Below, in pieces: positions 38,701 through 45,421 of a stretch of DNA of 64,000 bases. Source of the DNA: Bacteroidota bacterium. GTDB taxonomy: Bacteria > Bacteroidota > Bacteroidia > Bacteroidales > UBA7960. The position numbers and the translations under genes were made by a program. The stretch's first letter is position 1; each line of letters begins with the position of its first letter. The notes under the pieces are model-generated. The model was not told the DNA's origin. It saw nothing but the letters and a program-made list of their open reading frames with translations, and did no database searches. The DNA lies in contig REDJ01000108.1 in NCBI GenBank assembly GCA_007693555.1, forward strand, positions 1 through 64,000. Direction: 5' to 3'.

Positions 38701-38888
38701 CTGGATACAGCAAGTCCGGCAGTAAATGATTCTGATGGAAGGTCAGAAATATACTGGAAATTCTCATGAGTTAAATACACTTTAAAATCCGCAAATCCTT
38801 GCGCTGAGACAGGTTTCGTCAGAAATCCAAAGTGTACAACACAAACAAGAGAAAAGATTGTTATTGAAAATGGCATAAATCTTTTCAC
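35787..38888 (-). CDS. Multi-PAS hybrid sensor histidine kinase with receiver and HPt domains
   Basis: A complete phosphorelay on one chain: signal segment (about 8-28), one transmembrane helix (88-110), three PAS domains (about 125-240, 246-365, 371-490), HisKA with His517 in VSHEIRTPLN, ATPase with GGTGLGLS (697-703), receiver with phospho-acceptor Asp808 in LMDLHIP, and an HPt domain with His961 in LVHKIKPS. The short region between signal and membrane helix leaves little room for a periplasmic sensor, so sensing likely uses the cytoplasmic PAS domains. It is encoded downstream of the SpoIIE phosphatase across a 331-nt gap; a link to the hydrogenase island is possible but not shown. Confidence 0.93.
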   Translation of the reverse strand: MKRFMPFSITIFSLVCVVHFGFLTKPVSAQGFADFKVYLTHENFQYISDLPSESFTAGLAVSSSQFVNLFTLLETPPAGFMLDSTFYYTSLIFFISLLIAGLIVINFFWLKSLRTSKSSQRSQRKLKMILESSPSALMIFQEYKLIYVNSAFESLTGYTRKELLSMEIWEIFHPESLRKLNTDEIMVVRDGHNFRGEFEIITKFNKTKWIDFSTRSLDLEGKTAILATAIDINEKKNFEKQLIETEERYSNIVNATNDGISDYDIAKQELYLSLQWMEILGFGEDEPESKLSSWLSLVHQEEKPKIMKIMDNLENGNFHSFRTEYRIKGKDNKYKWISASFTTIKDKNGKPLRILGAHADITERKETESRLRESELRYKSFFSKNSAVMLIVDPQSGKIQDANRAAINYYGYNKETLLSMNISDITARTAEQKETETESASHENRPFYYLQHKLQDGSIKDVEVYKSDIKIREKTLQVFIIFDITRRKKMEQELHTAKELAEEANRVKSFFVSTVSHEIRTPLNSIIGLTNLLIDEENLSPQQMENLKSIKYSSDHLLDVINDVLDFSKLEAGKVQLEETDFDLTNLIRESTKTIEFKAREKDIEIKVKIDQDIPKVLLGDPSRLKQILLNLLSNAVKFTSHGHIDIEAKVLKIENDRSEIKFSVSDTGIGIAEERLSGIFDSFSQASSDTTPIFGGTGLGLSICKKLVELLNGKIGIKSMEGMGSTFWVEIPFKISQRPYLTELDKPGGKLNNLKGIHILLVEDDKMNQFVMSQLLKKWFAKLDIAENGKKAIEKLKKNSYDLVLMDLHIPELDGFEATQIIRNKDSEVINHDTPIIALTADVTAETREKAKQAGMNDFITKPSEPKVMFEKIMKAVINQKKEFVEKKETEEKSEEKPLRKDKEILKEKVRFALAGIFEDDLESTLALISRFLKEIPRTLISVNEAFYDKDFDNLNRLVHKIKPSFAYMGFKELTELINHIQDLAKEGKEFSGLEDLIKKLDNESREIIALLREIQKDFLRNNSIDIQSRRE

Positions 38889-39059
38889 TAATTACAATTT
38901 AATTCATCCCCCTTTACTAAGCGATAATTCCCGCATGAATAAGGTTTGTTAGTTGTCGGATACATCACAGTTAACCTATGGTGGGAACAAATATAAAAAC
39001 AAAAAAGTGCTTTTCAAAGAAGAATTTGCATTATATGTAGTATTATTTTTTGGTTTCAC

Positions 39060-39091
39060 CAAGGTTTTTCTCCTTGATACCTTAGTATCAA
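39060..39091. repeat. Two overlapping, mutually exclusive hairpins
   Basis: CAAGG/CCTTG (39060-39064, 39072-39076) and TTGATAC/GTATCAA (39074-39080, 39085-39091) share three bases, so only one can form at a time in the leader of the hybrid kinase mRNA. Confidence 0.4.
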
Positions 39092-39138
39092 ACGCCTAGG
39101 TCTGATTTTTGTAAGAGATTCTTTTTTTAACACTTAGT

Positions 39139-39167
39139 TTATTTGTAACCAGTCTAATTACAAATAA
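39139..39167. repeat. 10-bp inverted repeat downstream of the SpoIIE phosphatase gene
   Basis: TTATTTGTAA (39139-39148) and TTACAAATAA (39158-39167) pair perfectly with a 9-nt spacer, 53-81 nt after the phosphatase stop on the minus strand. No T run follows on that strand; it could be a weak terminator or an operator. Confidence 0.45.
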
Positions 39168-39219
39168 GGTTGTTTTATTTTTGTAATTATGACATCATCA
39201 TAAATGTAAGTACTTTGAC

Positions 39220-40404
39220 CTAAATAAATTCCAGATTGACTTCTTTGAGAAATTTTTCTTCAAGCAGATTTGCTATTTTTTTAGCCACACTGCGTCTGAT
39301 TTCCAGTTCAACAGGTAGATTGGGGTCTTGATGTGCAATGTTAACTGCTGTTCCTATACAGAGAAATATTTCGTCACTTTCAAGCAGCAGCTTAATAATG
39401 TTATCGGCAGGACCTTTCCCAAGCTCAGTTCTTTCGTTGTAATTTTCCAGAATTCCGGAAACTTTACTCAAAGTCAAAATTCCTTCAGTAACCAGTTCAA
39501 TTCCTTGCATATGAGAAATGGGAGGGAGGTCAGGATCATCGAACTCAAGGGTATCCTCTATGGGAATATCAAGTTTTAAAGAAATGATATCGGCAGTGGT
39601 ACCTCCGGCAATTATTTTTTTTCCGTTGAAGTTTTTTACTATTTCTGCCAGGTATTCATCTTTTTGCTTATCAAAGGGAGGACCTGAGCAAAGCAATAAT
39701 TTGCGGGGCTCTCTGAAGTAAACTACCGCAGTGCTTATATCATCCTTTGAGTAGTATTCATCATTTGAGTGAGCCTTGTTTACAATGGCAGATGCCAGTT
39801 TGGTTGCCGAGATCACTTTATTTGCCTTTACCTGGGAAAGAATAAGTTCACGGGTGTTATCCCAGCCAAAGCCCAGAAGATATTTTCCTTTTCCAAGCCC
39901 ACTTTGAGTTACACCATCAGTAAGCAATACTATCCTGTCCTCCTTTTGTGCCTTAAATGTACATGCCTGAATTTCTTTTCCTTTGTTACTGCCGGTTTCA
40001 AGTGTTATTGTGTGCCATTGGGTTTTGAATTCTTCTTCACCACGTAAAACTATGCTTTCAGGATTGTCATAATTGATGATGGTTGTCTGTCCGTTTTCTT
40101 CTATATCAACAATTGTAAAAGTGGCGTAACTTATTTTCCTTTCGCTACACACAGGCAGGGTGTTCATAATTATTTCGGCAATCTTATGTACATCCTTATG
40201 CTCAGCCGTAAAGTTTATGGCCATGGTAGCAGTAAGCGTAGCAAGCAGGTTTGCTTTTACTCCGTGCCCCATACCATCTGATAGTACTACAATTGTGCGG
40301 TTTTCTTCCTTGATTTTTCTGGAAAGAAAAATGTCCCCGCATATTCGCTCACCGGTATGACTTTTTTGTAAAACTCCAACCTCAATGTAAAAGGAATTGT
40401 CCAT
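39220..40404 (-). CDS. SpoIIE/PP2C-type serine/threonine phosphatase of the hydrogenase island
   Basis: PP2C (SpoIIE-like) domain at residues 1-200 with the metal residues in CGDIF, the VLSDGMGHG motif and the LLTDGVTQ and KDDIS segments. These dephosphorylate serine or threonine on partner proteins such as anti-anti-sigma factors. The C-terminal half (about 225-394) is not a known kinase or STAS domain that I can name. SpoIIE-type genes next to [FeFe]-hydrogenase-like PAS sensors are known from Firmicutes. Here it is 61 nt downstream of such a sensor, so it is probably its output partner. No RsbW-like or STAS protein is encoded nearby. Confidence 0.82.
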   Translation of the reverse strand: MDNSFYIEVGVLQKSHTGERICGDIFLSRKIKEENRTIVVLSDGMGHGVKANLLATLTATMAINFTAEHKDVHKIAEIIMNTLPVCSERKISYATFTIVDIEENGQTTIINYDNPESIVLRGEEEFKTQWHTITLETGSNKGKEIQACTFKAQKEDRIVLLTDGVTQSGLGKGKYLLGFGWDNTRELILSQVKANKVISATKLASAIVNKAHSNDEYYSKDDISTAVVYFREPRKLLLCSGPPFDKQKDEYLAEIVKNFNGKKIIAGGTTADIISLKLDIPIEDTLEFDDPDLPPISHMQGIELVTEGILTLSKVSGILENYNERTELGKGPADNIIKLLLESDEIFLCIGTAVNIAHQDPNLPVELEIRRSVAKKIANLLEEKFLKEVNLEFI

Positions 40405-40465
40405 TAAATAGTAAAGTGTGCTTTTTAAGATTATCTGACTTGCAAAATCAAATCCGTAAGTTCCA

Positions 40466-42325
40466 TCAATCTTCAGGTTTTTTTACTTTTTTGTATGTTT
40501 CAATAATAGAATTAAGCATTTTTTCTGTTTTGGAAGCACCTTCTCCCAAGGAGAACGCAATTTTTTGTACCATTTTCAGGTTTTCGTCTATAACCTCAGT
40601 TACCCGGTTTATGATCTCCTCCTGTCTTACCTCTGCAACATACATATCACGAAATACTGCTCCCGCGATTTTGTTCTGCTTCAATGAGAAAACACTGATA
40701 TTGAGCAAACCTTCGTTAAAGTTGACATCCCGGCCCAGTACATTTTCATCTTTTTGCAATACATAATTGAAAAGATTATAAATGTTGTAGGGAAGTAATG
40801 TTTTCAAATCGGCACCAATAAGTCCGGGAATTACATCATTTATAAGTTTTGCATCATCTCCTAATATATTGACAAATGCGTCATTAGATTCTATTACTTT
40901 AAGCTTTTCATCAACTATCACCGCAGCAGAAGGGAGGTTATGTAGCAGTGAGGAAATGGTTTCTGACTGAGTTTTTATCTTTTGGTTTTCCGATTTCAGA
41001 AGTTTTTCATTTTCCTCCAGTTCCTTCTGTTTATTTCTTAGTTTTTCATTATTGGTTTTGAGTGTTTTTATAAAATCCTGCTTGTTTTTCAGGGAATAGG
41101 TAAGGCATGTGTTTGGTAGAGCCAGACCCTGGCCTACAGATATAGCAAATTCCCTGCAATTTCTGAAACCACAGGCATTGCAGGAAGATTTTTCATCCGG
41201 GGATTTACCCACTGATTTGAGAATTTCTTCAATTTTTTCCTCAACAGGGAATTCCAGCCGCTGGTCATCATTTATAAAAGAGCGAGAGAGATCCAGGTCT
41301 TTATACAATTCCATATTCTTTTCCCACTTTTTCTTGTCAAAGTCCTTCAAACGTTTTTTGGCATAATCAATGACAAGAGATTTTCTGAGAAATTTTCTGT
41401 CATCGGGTGTGGTGCCGGGCCCCATTAAGCATCCCTTGTTGTAAAAAAGATTAAAATGCTTTTTAAGAACTTCAGTACCCTGACTGAACTCATCAATGGC
41501 ATCCATAATATTGAACTTGCCATCGGTAGTGAATATGTTGCTGTCAATAAGATTTTCATTTAAACCTGCTGCTGAAATAATTCCTTTGCTATGCGGATAA
41601 AGTGAGCCCAGATAGCCTATGGGTTCATCAAAGTCAGAATACTCAACGGTAGATTCCTTGATATTGGCTTTTTTAAACATTTCACGCAATTCATGGAAAG
41701 TGAGCACAGCATCTACAGCTTTTTCATTCTTATGCCGGTTTGCTTCGTCTTTAGCCGAAACACATGGACCGATGAAAACCACTTTAATATCTTTACCGAA
41801 TTTTTTTCTTACAACCAAAGCAGTTGCTGTCATAGGTGTAACAATCGGGCTAAGATTGTTTATCATTTCGGGGTAGAATTTTTCTACATACGAAACGATA
41901 CTTGGGCAATTGGCAGTTATATAATACTTTCCTTTAAAATTGGAGAATAACTTTTTGTATTCCCTGGCTACCAAATCAACTCCGAATGATACCTCATTAA
42001 CATAGTCAAAACCGAGCTTGCGAATCATTTCCACAAATTTCCTATAATCGCTGATATCGGGAAACTCACCACTGATACTGGGATCAACAATAGCTGCAAC
42101 TTTACTTTTTGATTTCAATAATTCAAAGGTCTGATCCAATGAACTCAGATAGGATACAGCATTTACACCGCATACATTCAAACAACTGCCACAGCCTATA
42201 CATCTGTCATGGTTTATCTCAGGATACTCACTGTTTTTTTGAACCGTAATAGCCCTAACCGGACAAGCTCTGATGCAGGCATGTGAGCTGTTACATTTAT
42301 CAAGATCAATGTGTATTAGTTGCAT
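40466..42325 (-). CDS. [FeFe]-hydrogenase-like sensor protein with C-terminal PAS domain (HydS/HsfB type)
   Basis: Two [4Fe-4S] ferredoxin motifs (residues 11-60) precede a hydrogenase large-subunit-like domain (about 75-300), then a Cys cluster with C-x2-C-x4-C-x16-C spacing (382, 385, 390, 407), a coiled coil (410-465) and a PAS domain (465-575). The H-cluster loops are present but altered: L1 TANCPS (Cys140), L2 GPCVSAK (Cys188), L3 YNKGCLMGPG (Cys299). Where HydA has its Cys499 ligand this protein has Tyr295, so only three of four H-cluster cysteines remain. Group C/D hydrogenase-like proteins with PAS domains are thought to sense H2 or redox. It is 32 nt downstream of a ferredoxin gene and 61 nt upstream of the SpoIIE gene. 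Confidence 0.88.
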   Translation of the reverse strand: MQLIHIDLDKCNSSHACIRACPVRAITVQKNSEYPEINHDRCIGCGSCLNVCGVNAVSYLSSLDQTFELLKSKSKVAAIVDPSISGEFPDISDYRKFVEMIRKLGFDYVNEVSFGVDLVAREYKKLFSNFKGKYYITANCPSIVSYVEKFYPEMINNLSPIVTPMTATALVVRKKFGKDIKVVFIGPCVSAKDEANRHKNEKAVDAVLTFHELREMFKKANIKESTVEYSDFDEPIGYLGSLYPHSKGIISAAGLNENLIDSNIFTTDGKFNIMDAIDEFSQGTEVLKKHFNLFYNKGCLMGPGTTPDDRKFLRKSLVIDYAKKRLKDFDKKKWEKNMELYKDLDLSRSFINDDQRLEFPVEEKIEEILKSVGKSPDEKSSCNACGFRNCREFAISVGQGLALPNTCLTYSLKNKQDFIKTLKTNNEKLRNKQKELEENEKLLKSENQKIKTQSETISSLLHNLPSAAVIVDEKLKVIESNDAFVNILGDDAKLINDVIPGLIGADLKTLLPYNIYNLFNYVLQKDENVLGRDVNFNEGLLNISVFSLKQNKIAGAVFRDMYVAEVRQEEIINRVTEVIDENLKMVQKIAFSLGEGASKTEKMLNSIIETYKKVKKPED

Positions 42326-42357
42326 GATAATTTGATTGCTGATTTCACCATGAAGAA

Positions 42358-42627
42358 TTATTTAACATCTTCATTTAAAAGTTTATTGCTGAGAATATCA
42401 ATAAGATTTGTATCCGTAATATGAAATATCTTTTCCTCATCAATTTGCATAACAGGCCCTTTATCGCAATGGCCCATGCAATGAGTACCTTTCAAAATAA
42501 CCTCGTCCTCAAGCTTGTGTTCCTTAAGATAGTCCTGTATTACCTTTACAAGTTTTTTATTACCTCTTGAAAAACAACTGCTTCCCATGCATATTACTAT
42601 GTTTTGGGGTTTTTCTGACATATTCAT
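42358..42627 (-). CDS. Thioredoxin-like [2Fe-2S] ferredoxin
   Basis: An 89-residue single-domain protein with the thioredoxin-like ferredoxin cysteine pattern: C-x4-C (CMGSSC) near residues 13-18 and C-x3-C (CMGHC) near 50-54. Related domains form HydC/NuoE subunits. It probably hands electrons to or from the sensor encoded next. First gene of the minus-strand operon; divergent from hydC across a 365-nt promoter region. Confidence 0.87.
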   Translation of the reverse strand: MNMSEKPQNIVICMGSSCFSRGNKKLVKVIQDYLKEHKLEDEVILKGTHCMGHCDKGPVMQIDEEKIFHITDTNLIDILSNKLLNEDVK

Positions 42628-42851
42628 GAAAGGTTAAAGAGTTCCTGGATGAAATATAAAATCAGAAAACAGCAAAATTTACTTTGCTTTCTGAGTCTGC
42701 ATTTTCCAATAAAGTTTTAAAACACAGGAACAAAAATAAAGATTTGTGATGACATATGAGGTTAATTTACTAACATCTTTCATTTGAAATGCTTCTTCAT
42801 ATTTAATCTAAATAACATTAACGGTTTTATGCTGATTTATTGAATGTTAAG

Positions 42852-42884
42852 TTGTAATGATTCATCAATTTTTATCTATATTTG
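42852..42884 (+). promoter_or_regulatory. Candidate hydCBA promoter
   Basis: TATATTTG (42877-42884) is a perfect TAnnTTTG -7 box, preceded 22 nt upstream by TTG (42852-42854) at an acceptable -33 spacing for Bacteroidota. The expected transcript has a leader of about 100 nt before hydC. Confidence 0.55.
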
Positions 42885-42914
42885 TGCATAATTCAATGCA
42901 ATAGCAAGAAAGGA

Positions 42915-42933
42915 TTTGTAACAAAGTCACAAA
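42915..42933 (+). promoter_or_regulatory. Near-palindrome downstream of the hydCBA promoter
   Basis: TTTGTAACAAAGTCACAAA is symmetric except at one position pair and resembles a Crp/Fnr or Rex-type half-site pair (TTTGT / ACAAA), but its odd spacing does not fit a standard Crp/Fnr site. Confidence 0.35.
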
Positions 42934-42966
42934 TATTTTTTTTATTTACGTGATTTGTTCCTAATA

Positions 42967-42984
42967 TTGTTAAAAAATTAGCAA
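42967..42984 (+). promoter_or_regulatory. Rex-type operator before hydC
   Basis: TTGTTAAAAAATTAGCAA fits TTGTTAA-N4-TTAACAA with one mismatch. It ends 8 nt before the hydC ATG. A Rex repressor gene is encoded in the same island at 50892. Rex leaves DNA at high NADH/NAD ratios, which would switch on an NADH-consuming hydrogenase. Confidence 0.6.
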
Positions 42985-42992
42985 CCAAAATC

Positions 42993-43475
42993 ATGGACAG
43001 TAAACTAACTTCCATTTTTGCCCGTTTTCCAAATAAACAAAGAGACGATCTGATACCAATGCTGCACGAAATTCAGGATAAATACGGGTTTCTATCAGAG
43101 GATTTAATAGTTGAAGCGGGTAAGTATCTTAACATCTCTGTCAATAAGATATACGGAGTTGCTACGTTTTACGACAATTTCCGGTTTGGCCCAAGAGGCA
43201 AGTTTCACATCAGGCTATGCCACGGTACAGCTTGTCATGTTGCCGGTTCATCCAATATCTTGTCTGAAATTGAGAAACAACTTAAAATCAGCAACGGTGA
43301 AACAGACAAATACGGGCTCTTCAGCCTTGAGATAGTATCATGCATAGGAGCTTGCGGGCTGGCACCACTGATAGAGATAAATGATGAATACCATGCAAAT
43401 CTAACGTTAGATAGTTTGAAAAACATTTTGAATCATTACAGGGAAAATCATAATACAATCTATGAAGATCAATGA
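42993..43475 (+). CDS. hydC: HydC / NuoE-like [2Fe-2S] subunit of the hydrogenase complex
   Basis: A 24-kDa/NuoE-type subunit: N-terminal helical bundle (about 1-80) and a thioredoxin-like [2Fe-2S] domain with the cysteines in CHGTAC and CIGACG. In HydABC and NuoEFG it relays electrons from the flavin in the NuoF-like subunit. Length 160 is normal. It is the first gene of the trimer; its end overlaps the hydB start by 14 nt in another frame, so translation is probably coupled. A Rex-type site sits right before it. Confidence 0.93.
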   Translation: MDSKLTSIFARFPNKQRDDLIPMLHEIQDKYGFLSEDLIVEAGKYLNISVNKIYGVATFYDNFRFGPRGKFHIRLCHGTACHVAGSSNILSEIEKQLKISNGETDKYGLFSLEIVSCIGACGLAPLIEINDEYHANLTLDSLKNILNHYRENHNTIYEDQ

Positions 43476-45411
43476 TCCCAAATCAGTTAAGGAGTTTCTT
43501 ATTCAGCGGGTTTTATTGAATCCGAAGCGAGATAATGATCCGGATATAGCAAAACACTTATCTTATATCAGCAAGGAACGCTTAATCAAACCTCTTATAT
43601 ACGTGGGCACAACCACCTGTGCCAAAGCTGCCGGTGCTGTGAAAACCTTTGATGCTATTTCTGAATATATTGAAGAGCATCAACTGGATGCTGACCTGGT
43701 TAAAGGCGGGTGTGCGGGTAATTGCAAGGTTGAGCCCCTGGTCGATATTCAAATGCCCGGAAAAGCAAGGATATCTTTTCAAAATGTCACCTACGAAAAG
43801 GTTCCGGTTTTTCTTGATGAAATTCTCAACAACCATGTTCCTGAAGGTTTGGTGCTGGGGCAGTACAGAAATCCTATTTATCAACCCTGGGATGATGTTC
43901 CATACATTGATGAACTTCCGTTTAATAAAGGACAAAAAAAACTTTTGATGTCAAATTGCGGTATAATCAATCCGGTATCTGTATCTGAATATATAGCACG
44001 AGGAGGATACCAGGCATTTGCAGACACCATCACTCATCACACCCCCGCCCGTGTATGTGATATTGTTGAAGAAAGCATGCTTGCCGGTAGGGGTGGAGGA
44101 GCCTACATTGCGGGTAAAAAGTGGAAAATATCTCTTAATGCCGTCAGCGATCAGAAATATTTTATATGCAATGCTGTGGAAAGCGATCCGGGTTCATACA
44201 TGAACAGGGTTATCATGGAAAGTGACCCCCACAGGGTAATAGAATCGTTATTGATAGCATCTTATGCCATCGGAGCTTCCAAAGCTTTTATTTTTACCAG
44301 AAGCGAATTCACCCTTGCCATTGAAAGACTAAACCAGGCTCTAAAAGAGGCAGAAGATTATGGTATAACCGGTCACAATATTTTTGATTCGGGAGTTAAC
44401 ATCCATATCGTTGTGAAAGAAGGGGCGAGGGCTTTTGTGTGTGGAGAAGAAACTGCATTAAATAACAGCATTGAAGGTAAACGTGCCATGCCTGTTTCCA
44501 AGCCTCCTTACCCTGCTATCCGGGGATTGTGGAATAAACCTACAATTATAAATAATCTGGAAACCCTTATCAATGTTCCCTTAATACTCAAAAACGGACC
44601 TGAATGGTTCAAGAGTATTGGCAACGAAAAAAGCAAAGGAACAAAACTGTTTAGTTTAAGCGGAAAAGTAAATAATTATGGTACGATAGAAGTGGAAATG
44701 GGAACAAGCTTCAGAGATATCATTGGAAAAATAGGGGGAGGTGTCAGGGAAGAAAAAGCTTTTAAAGCCATCATATTGGGAATAAACAGCGGAAGCTATA
44801 TTACACCTGAAACATTGGATACAATCGTTGATTTTGAAGCTTTAAAGAATGTAGGCTCGGCATTGGGCTCCGGAGCATGTGTTGTAGTAGATGAAACTTC
44901 CTGCATGCTTGATATTGCCAAATTTTTTACCCGGTTTTTTAAAAATGAAAGTTGTGGAAAGTGCATCCCATGCAGGGAAGGCACAGCACGTATGCTGGAA
45001 ATTGTTGAATCTGCTACCCGTAAACCAGAAAAGGATAATTCTTTTCAAACACTGGAGCGATTTAAAGGAATTATGCAACTTAAGGGTATGGCCGATGTAA
45101 TGAAAGATACCAGTTTATGCTCATTGGGTAAATCTGCACCCAATGCCATATTAAATATGCTGGCAAATTTCAAGACCGAATTTGATACACATGTTTTCGA
45201 ACGTAAATGTCCGGCAAGTGTTTGTCGCGACCTTAAGACCTATACAATAGATGTGGATTTGTGTACAGGATGTACCGCTTGTTATAAAAAATGTCCTGTG
45301 GATGCCATTATCGGTTCTCCTAGACAACCGCATTTTATTGTACAGGATAAATGTATTGCTTGTAATGCATGTTTTGAAGCATGTAAGTTTAACGCCGTTT
45401 TAGTAGAGTAA
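43462..45411 (+). CDS. hydB: HydB / NuoF-like flavoprotein subunit of the hydrogenase complex
   Basis: Domains in order: N-terminal thioredoxin-like [2Fe-2S] (about 45-110), NuoF flavin/NAD domain (150-370), SLBB (about 385-470), [4Fe-4S] domain ESCGKCIPCREG (497-508) and two C-terminal [4Fe-4S] ferredoxin motifs (601-649). The subunit oxidises or reduces NAD(P)H through FMN. The flavin pocket deviates: GRGGGAY (209-215) in place of GRGGAGF, CNAVES (236-241) where an Asp normally follows NA, and GINSGS where GGPSGG is common in HydB. The lysine after the first motif (GKKW) is kept. Function in NAD exchange is probable but not certain. Confidence 0.9.
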   Translation: MKINDPKSVKEFLIQRVLLNPKRDNDPDIAKHLSYISKERLIKPLIYVGTTTCAKAAGAVKTFDAISEYIEEHQLDADLVKGGCAGNCKVEPLVDIQMPGKARISFQNVTYEKVPVFLDEILNNHVPEGLVLGQYRNPIYQPWDDVPYIDELPFNKGQKKLLMSNCGIINPVSVSEYIARGGYQAFADTITHHTPARVCDIVEESMLAGRGGGAYIAGKKWKISLNAVSDQKYFICNAVESDPGSYMNRVIMESDPHRVIESLLIASYAIGASKAFIFTRSEFTLAIERLNQALKEAEDYGITGHNIFDSGVNIHIVVKEGARAFVCGEETALNNSIEGKRAMPVSKPPYPAIRGLWNKPTIINNLETLINVPLILKNGPEWFKSIGNEKSKGTKLFSLSGKVNNYGTIEVEMGTSFRDIIGKIGGGVREEKAFKAIILGINSGSYITPETLDTIVDFEALKNVGSALGSGACVVVDETSCMLDIAKFFTRFFKNESCGKCIPCREGTARMLEIVESATRKPEKDNSFQTLERFKGIMQLKGMADVMKDTSLCSLGKSAPNAILNMLANFKTEFDTHVFERKCPASVCRDLKTYTIDVDLCTGCTACYKKCPVDAIIGSPRQPHFIVQDKCIACNACFEACKFNAVLVE

Positions 45412-45421
45412 TTTTTTTCGT

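Larger units (their letters stand above)
38889..39219. other. 331-nt intergenic region with hairpins
   Basis: No gene seen. It holds overlapping small hairpins at 39060-39091 and a 10-bp inverted repeat TTATTTGTAA/TTACAAATAA at 39139-39167 (9-nt loop). It serves as the leader of the hybrid kinase gene and the trailer of the SpoIIE gene. Confidence 0.55.
42628..42992. other. 365-nt divergent control region of the hydrogenase island
   Basis: No gene. It separates the ferredoxin/sensor operon (minus) from hydCBA (plus) and holds a plus-strand promoter (42852-42884), a near-palindrome (42915-42933), a Rex-type operator (42967-42984), and, on the minus strand, a TATTTTTG box (42731-42738). Confidence 0.7.
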
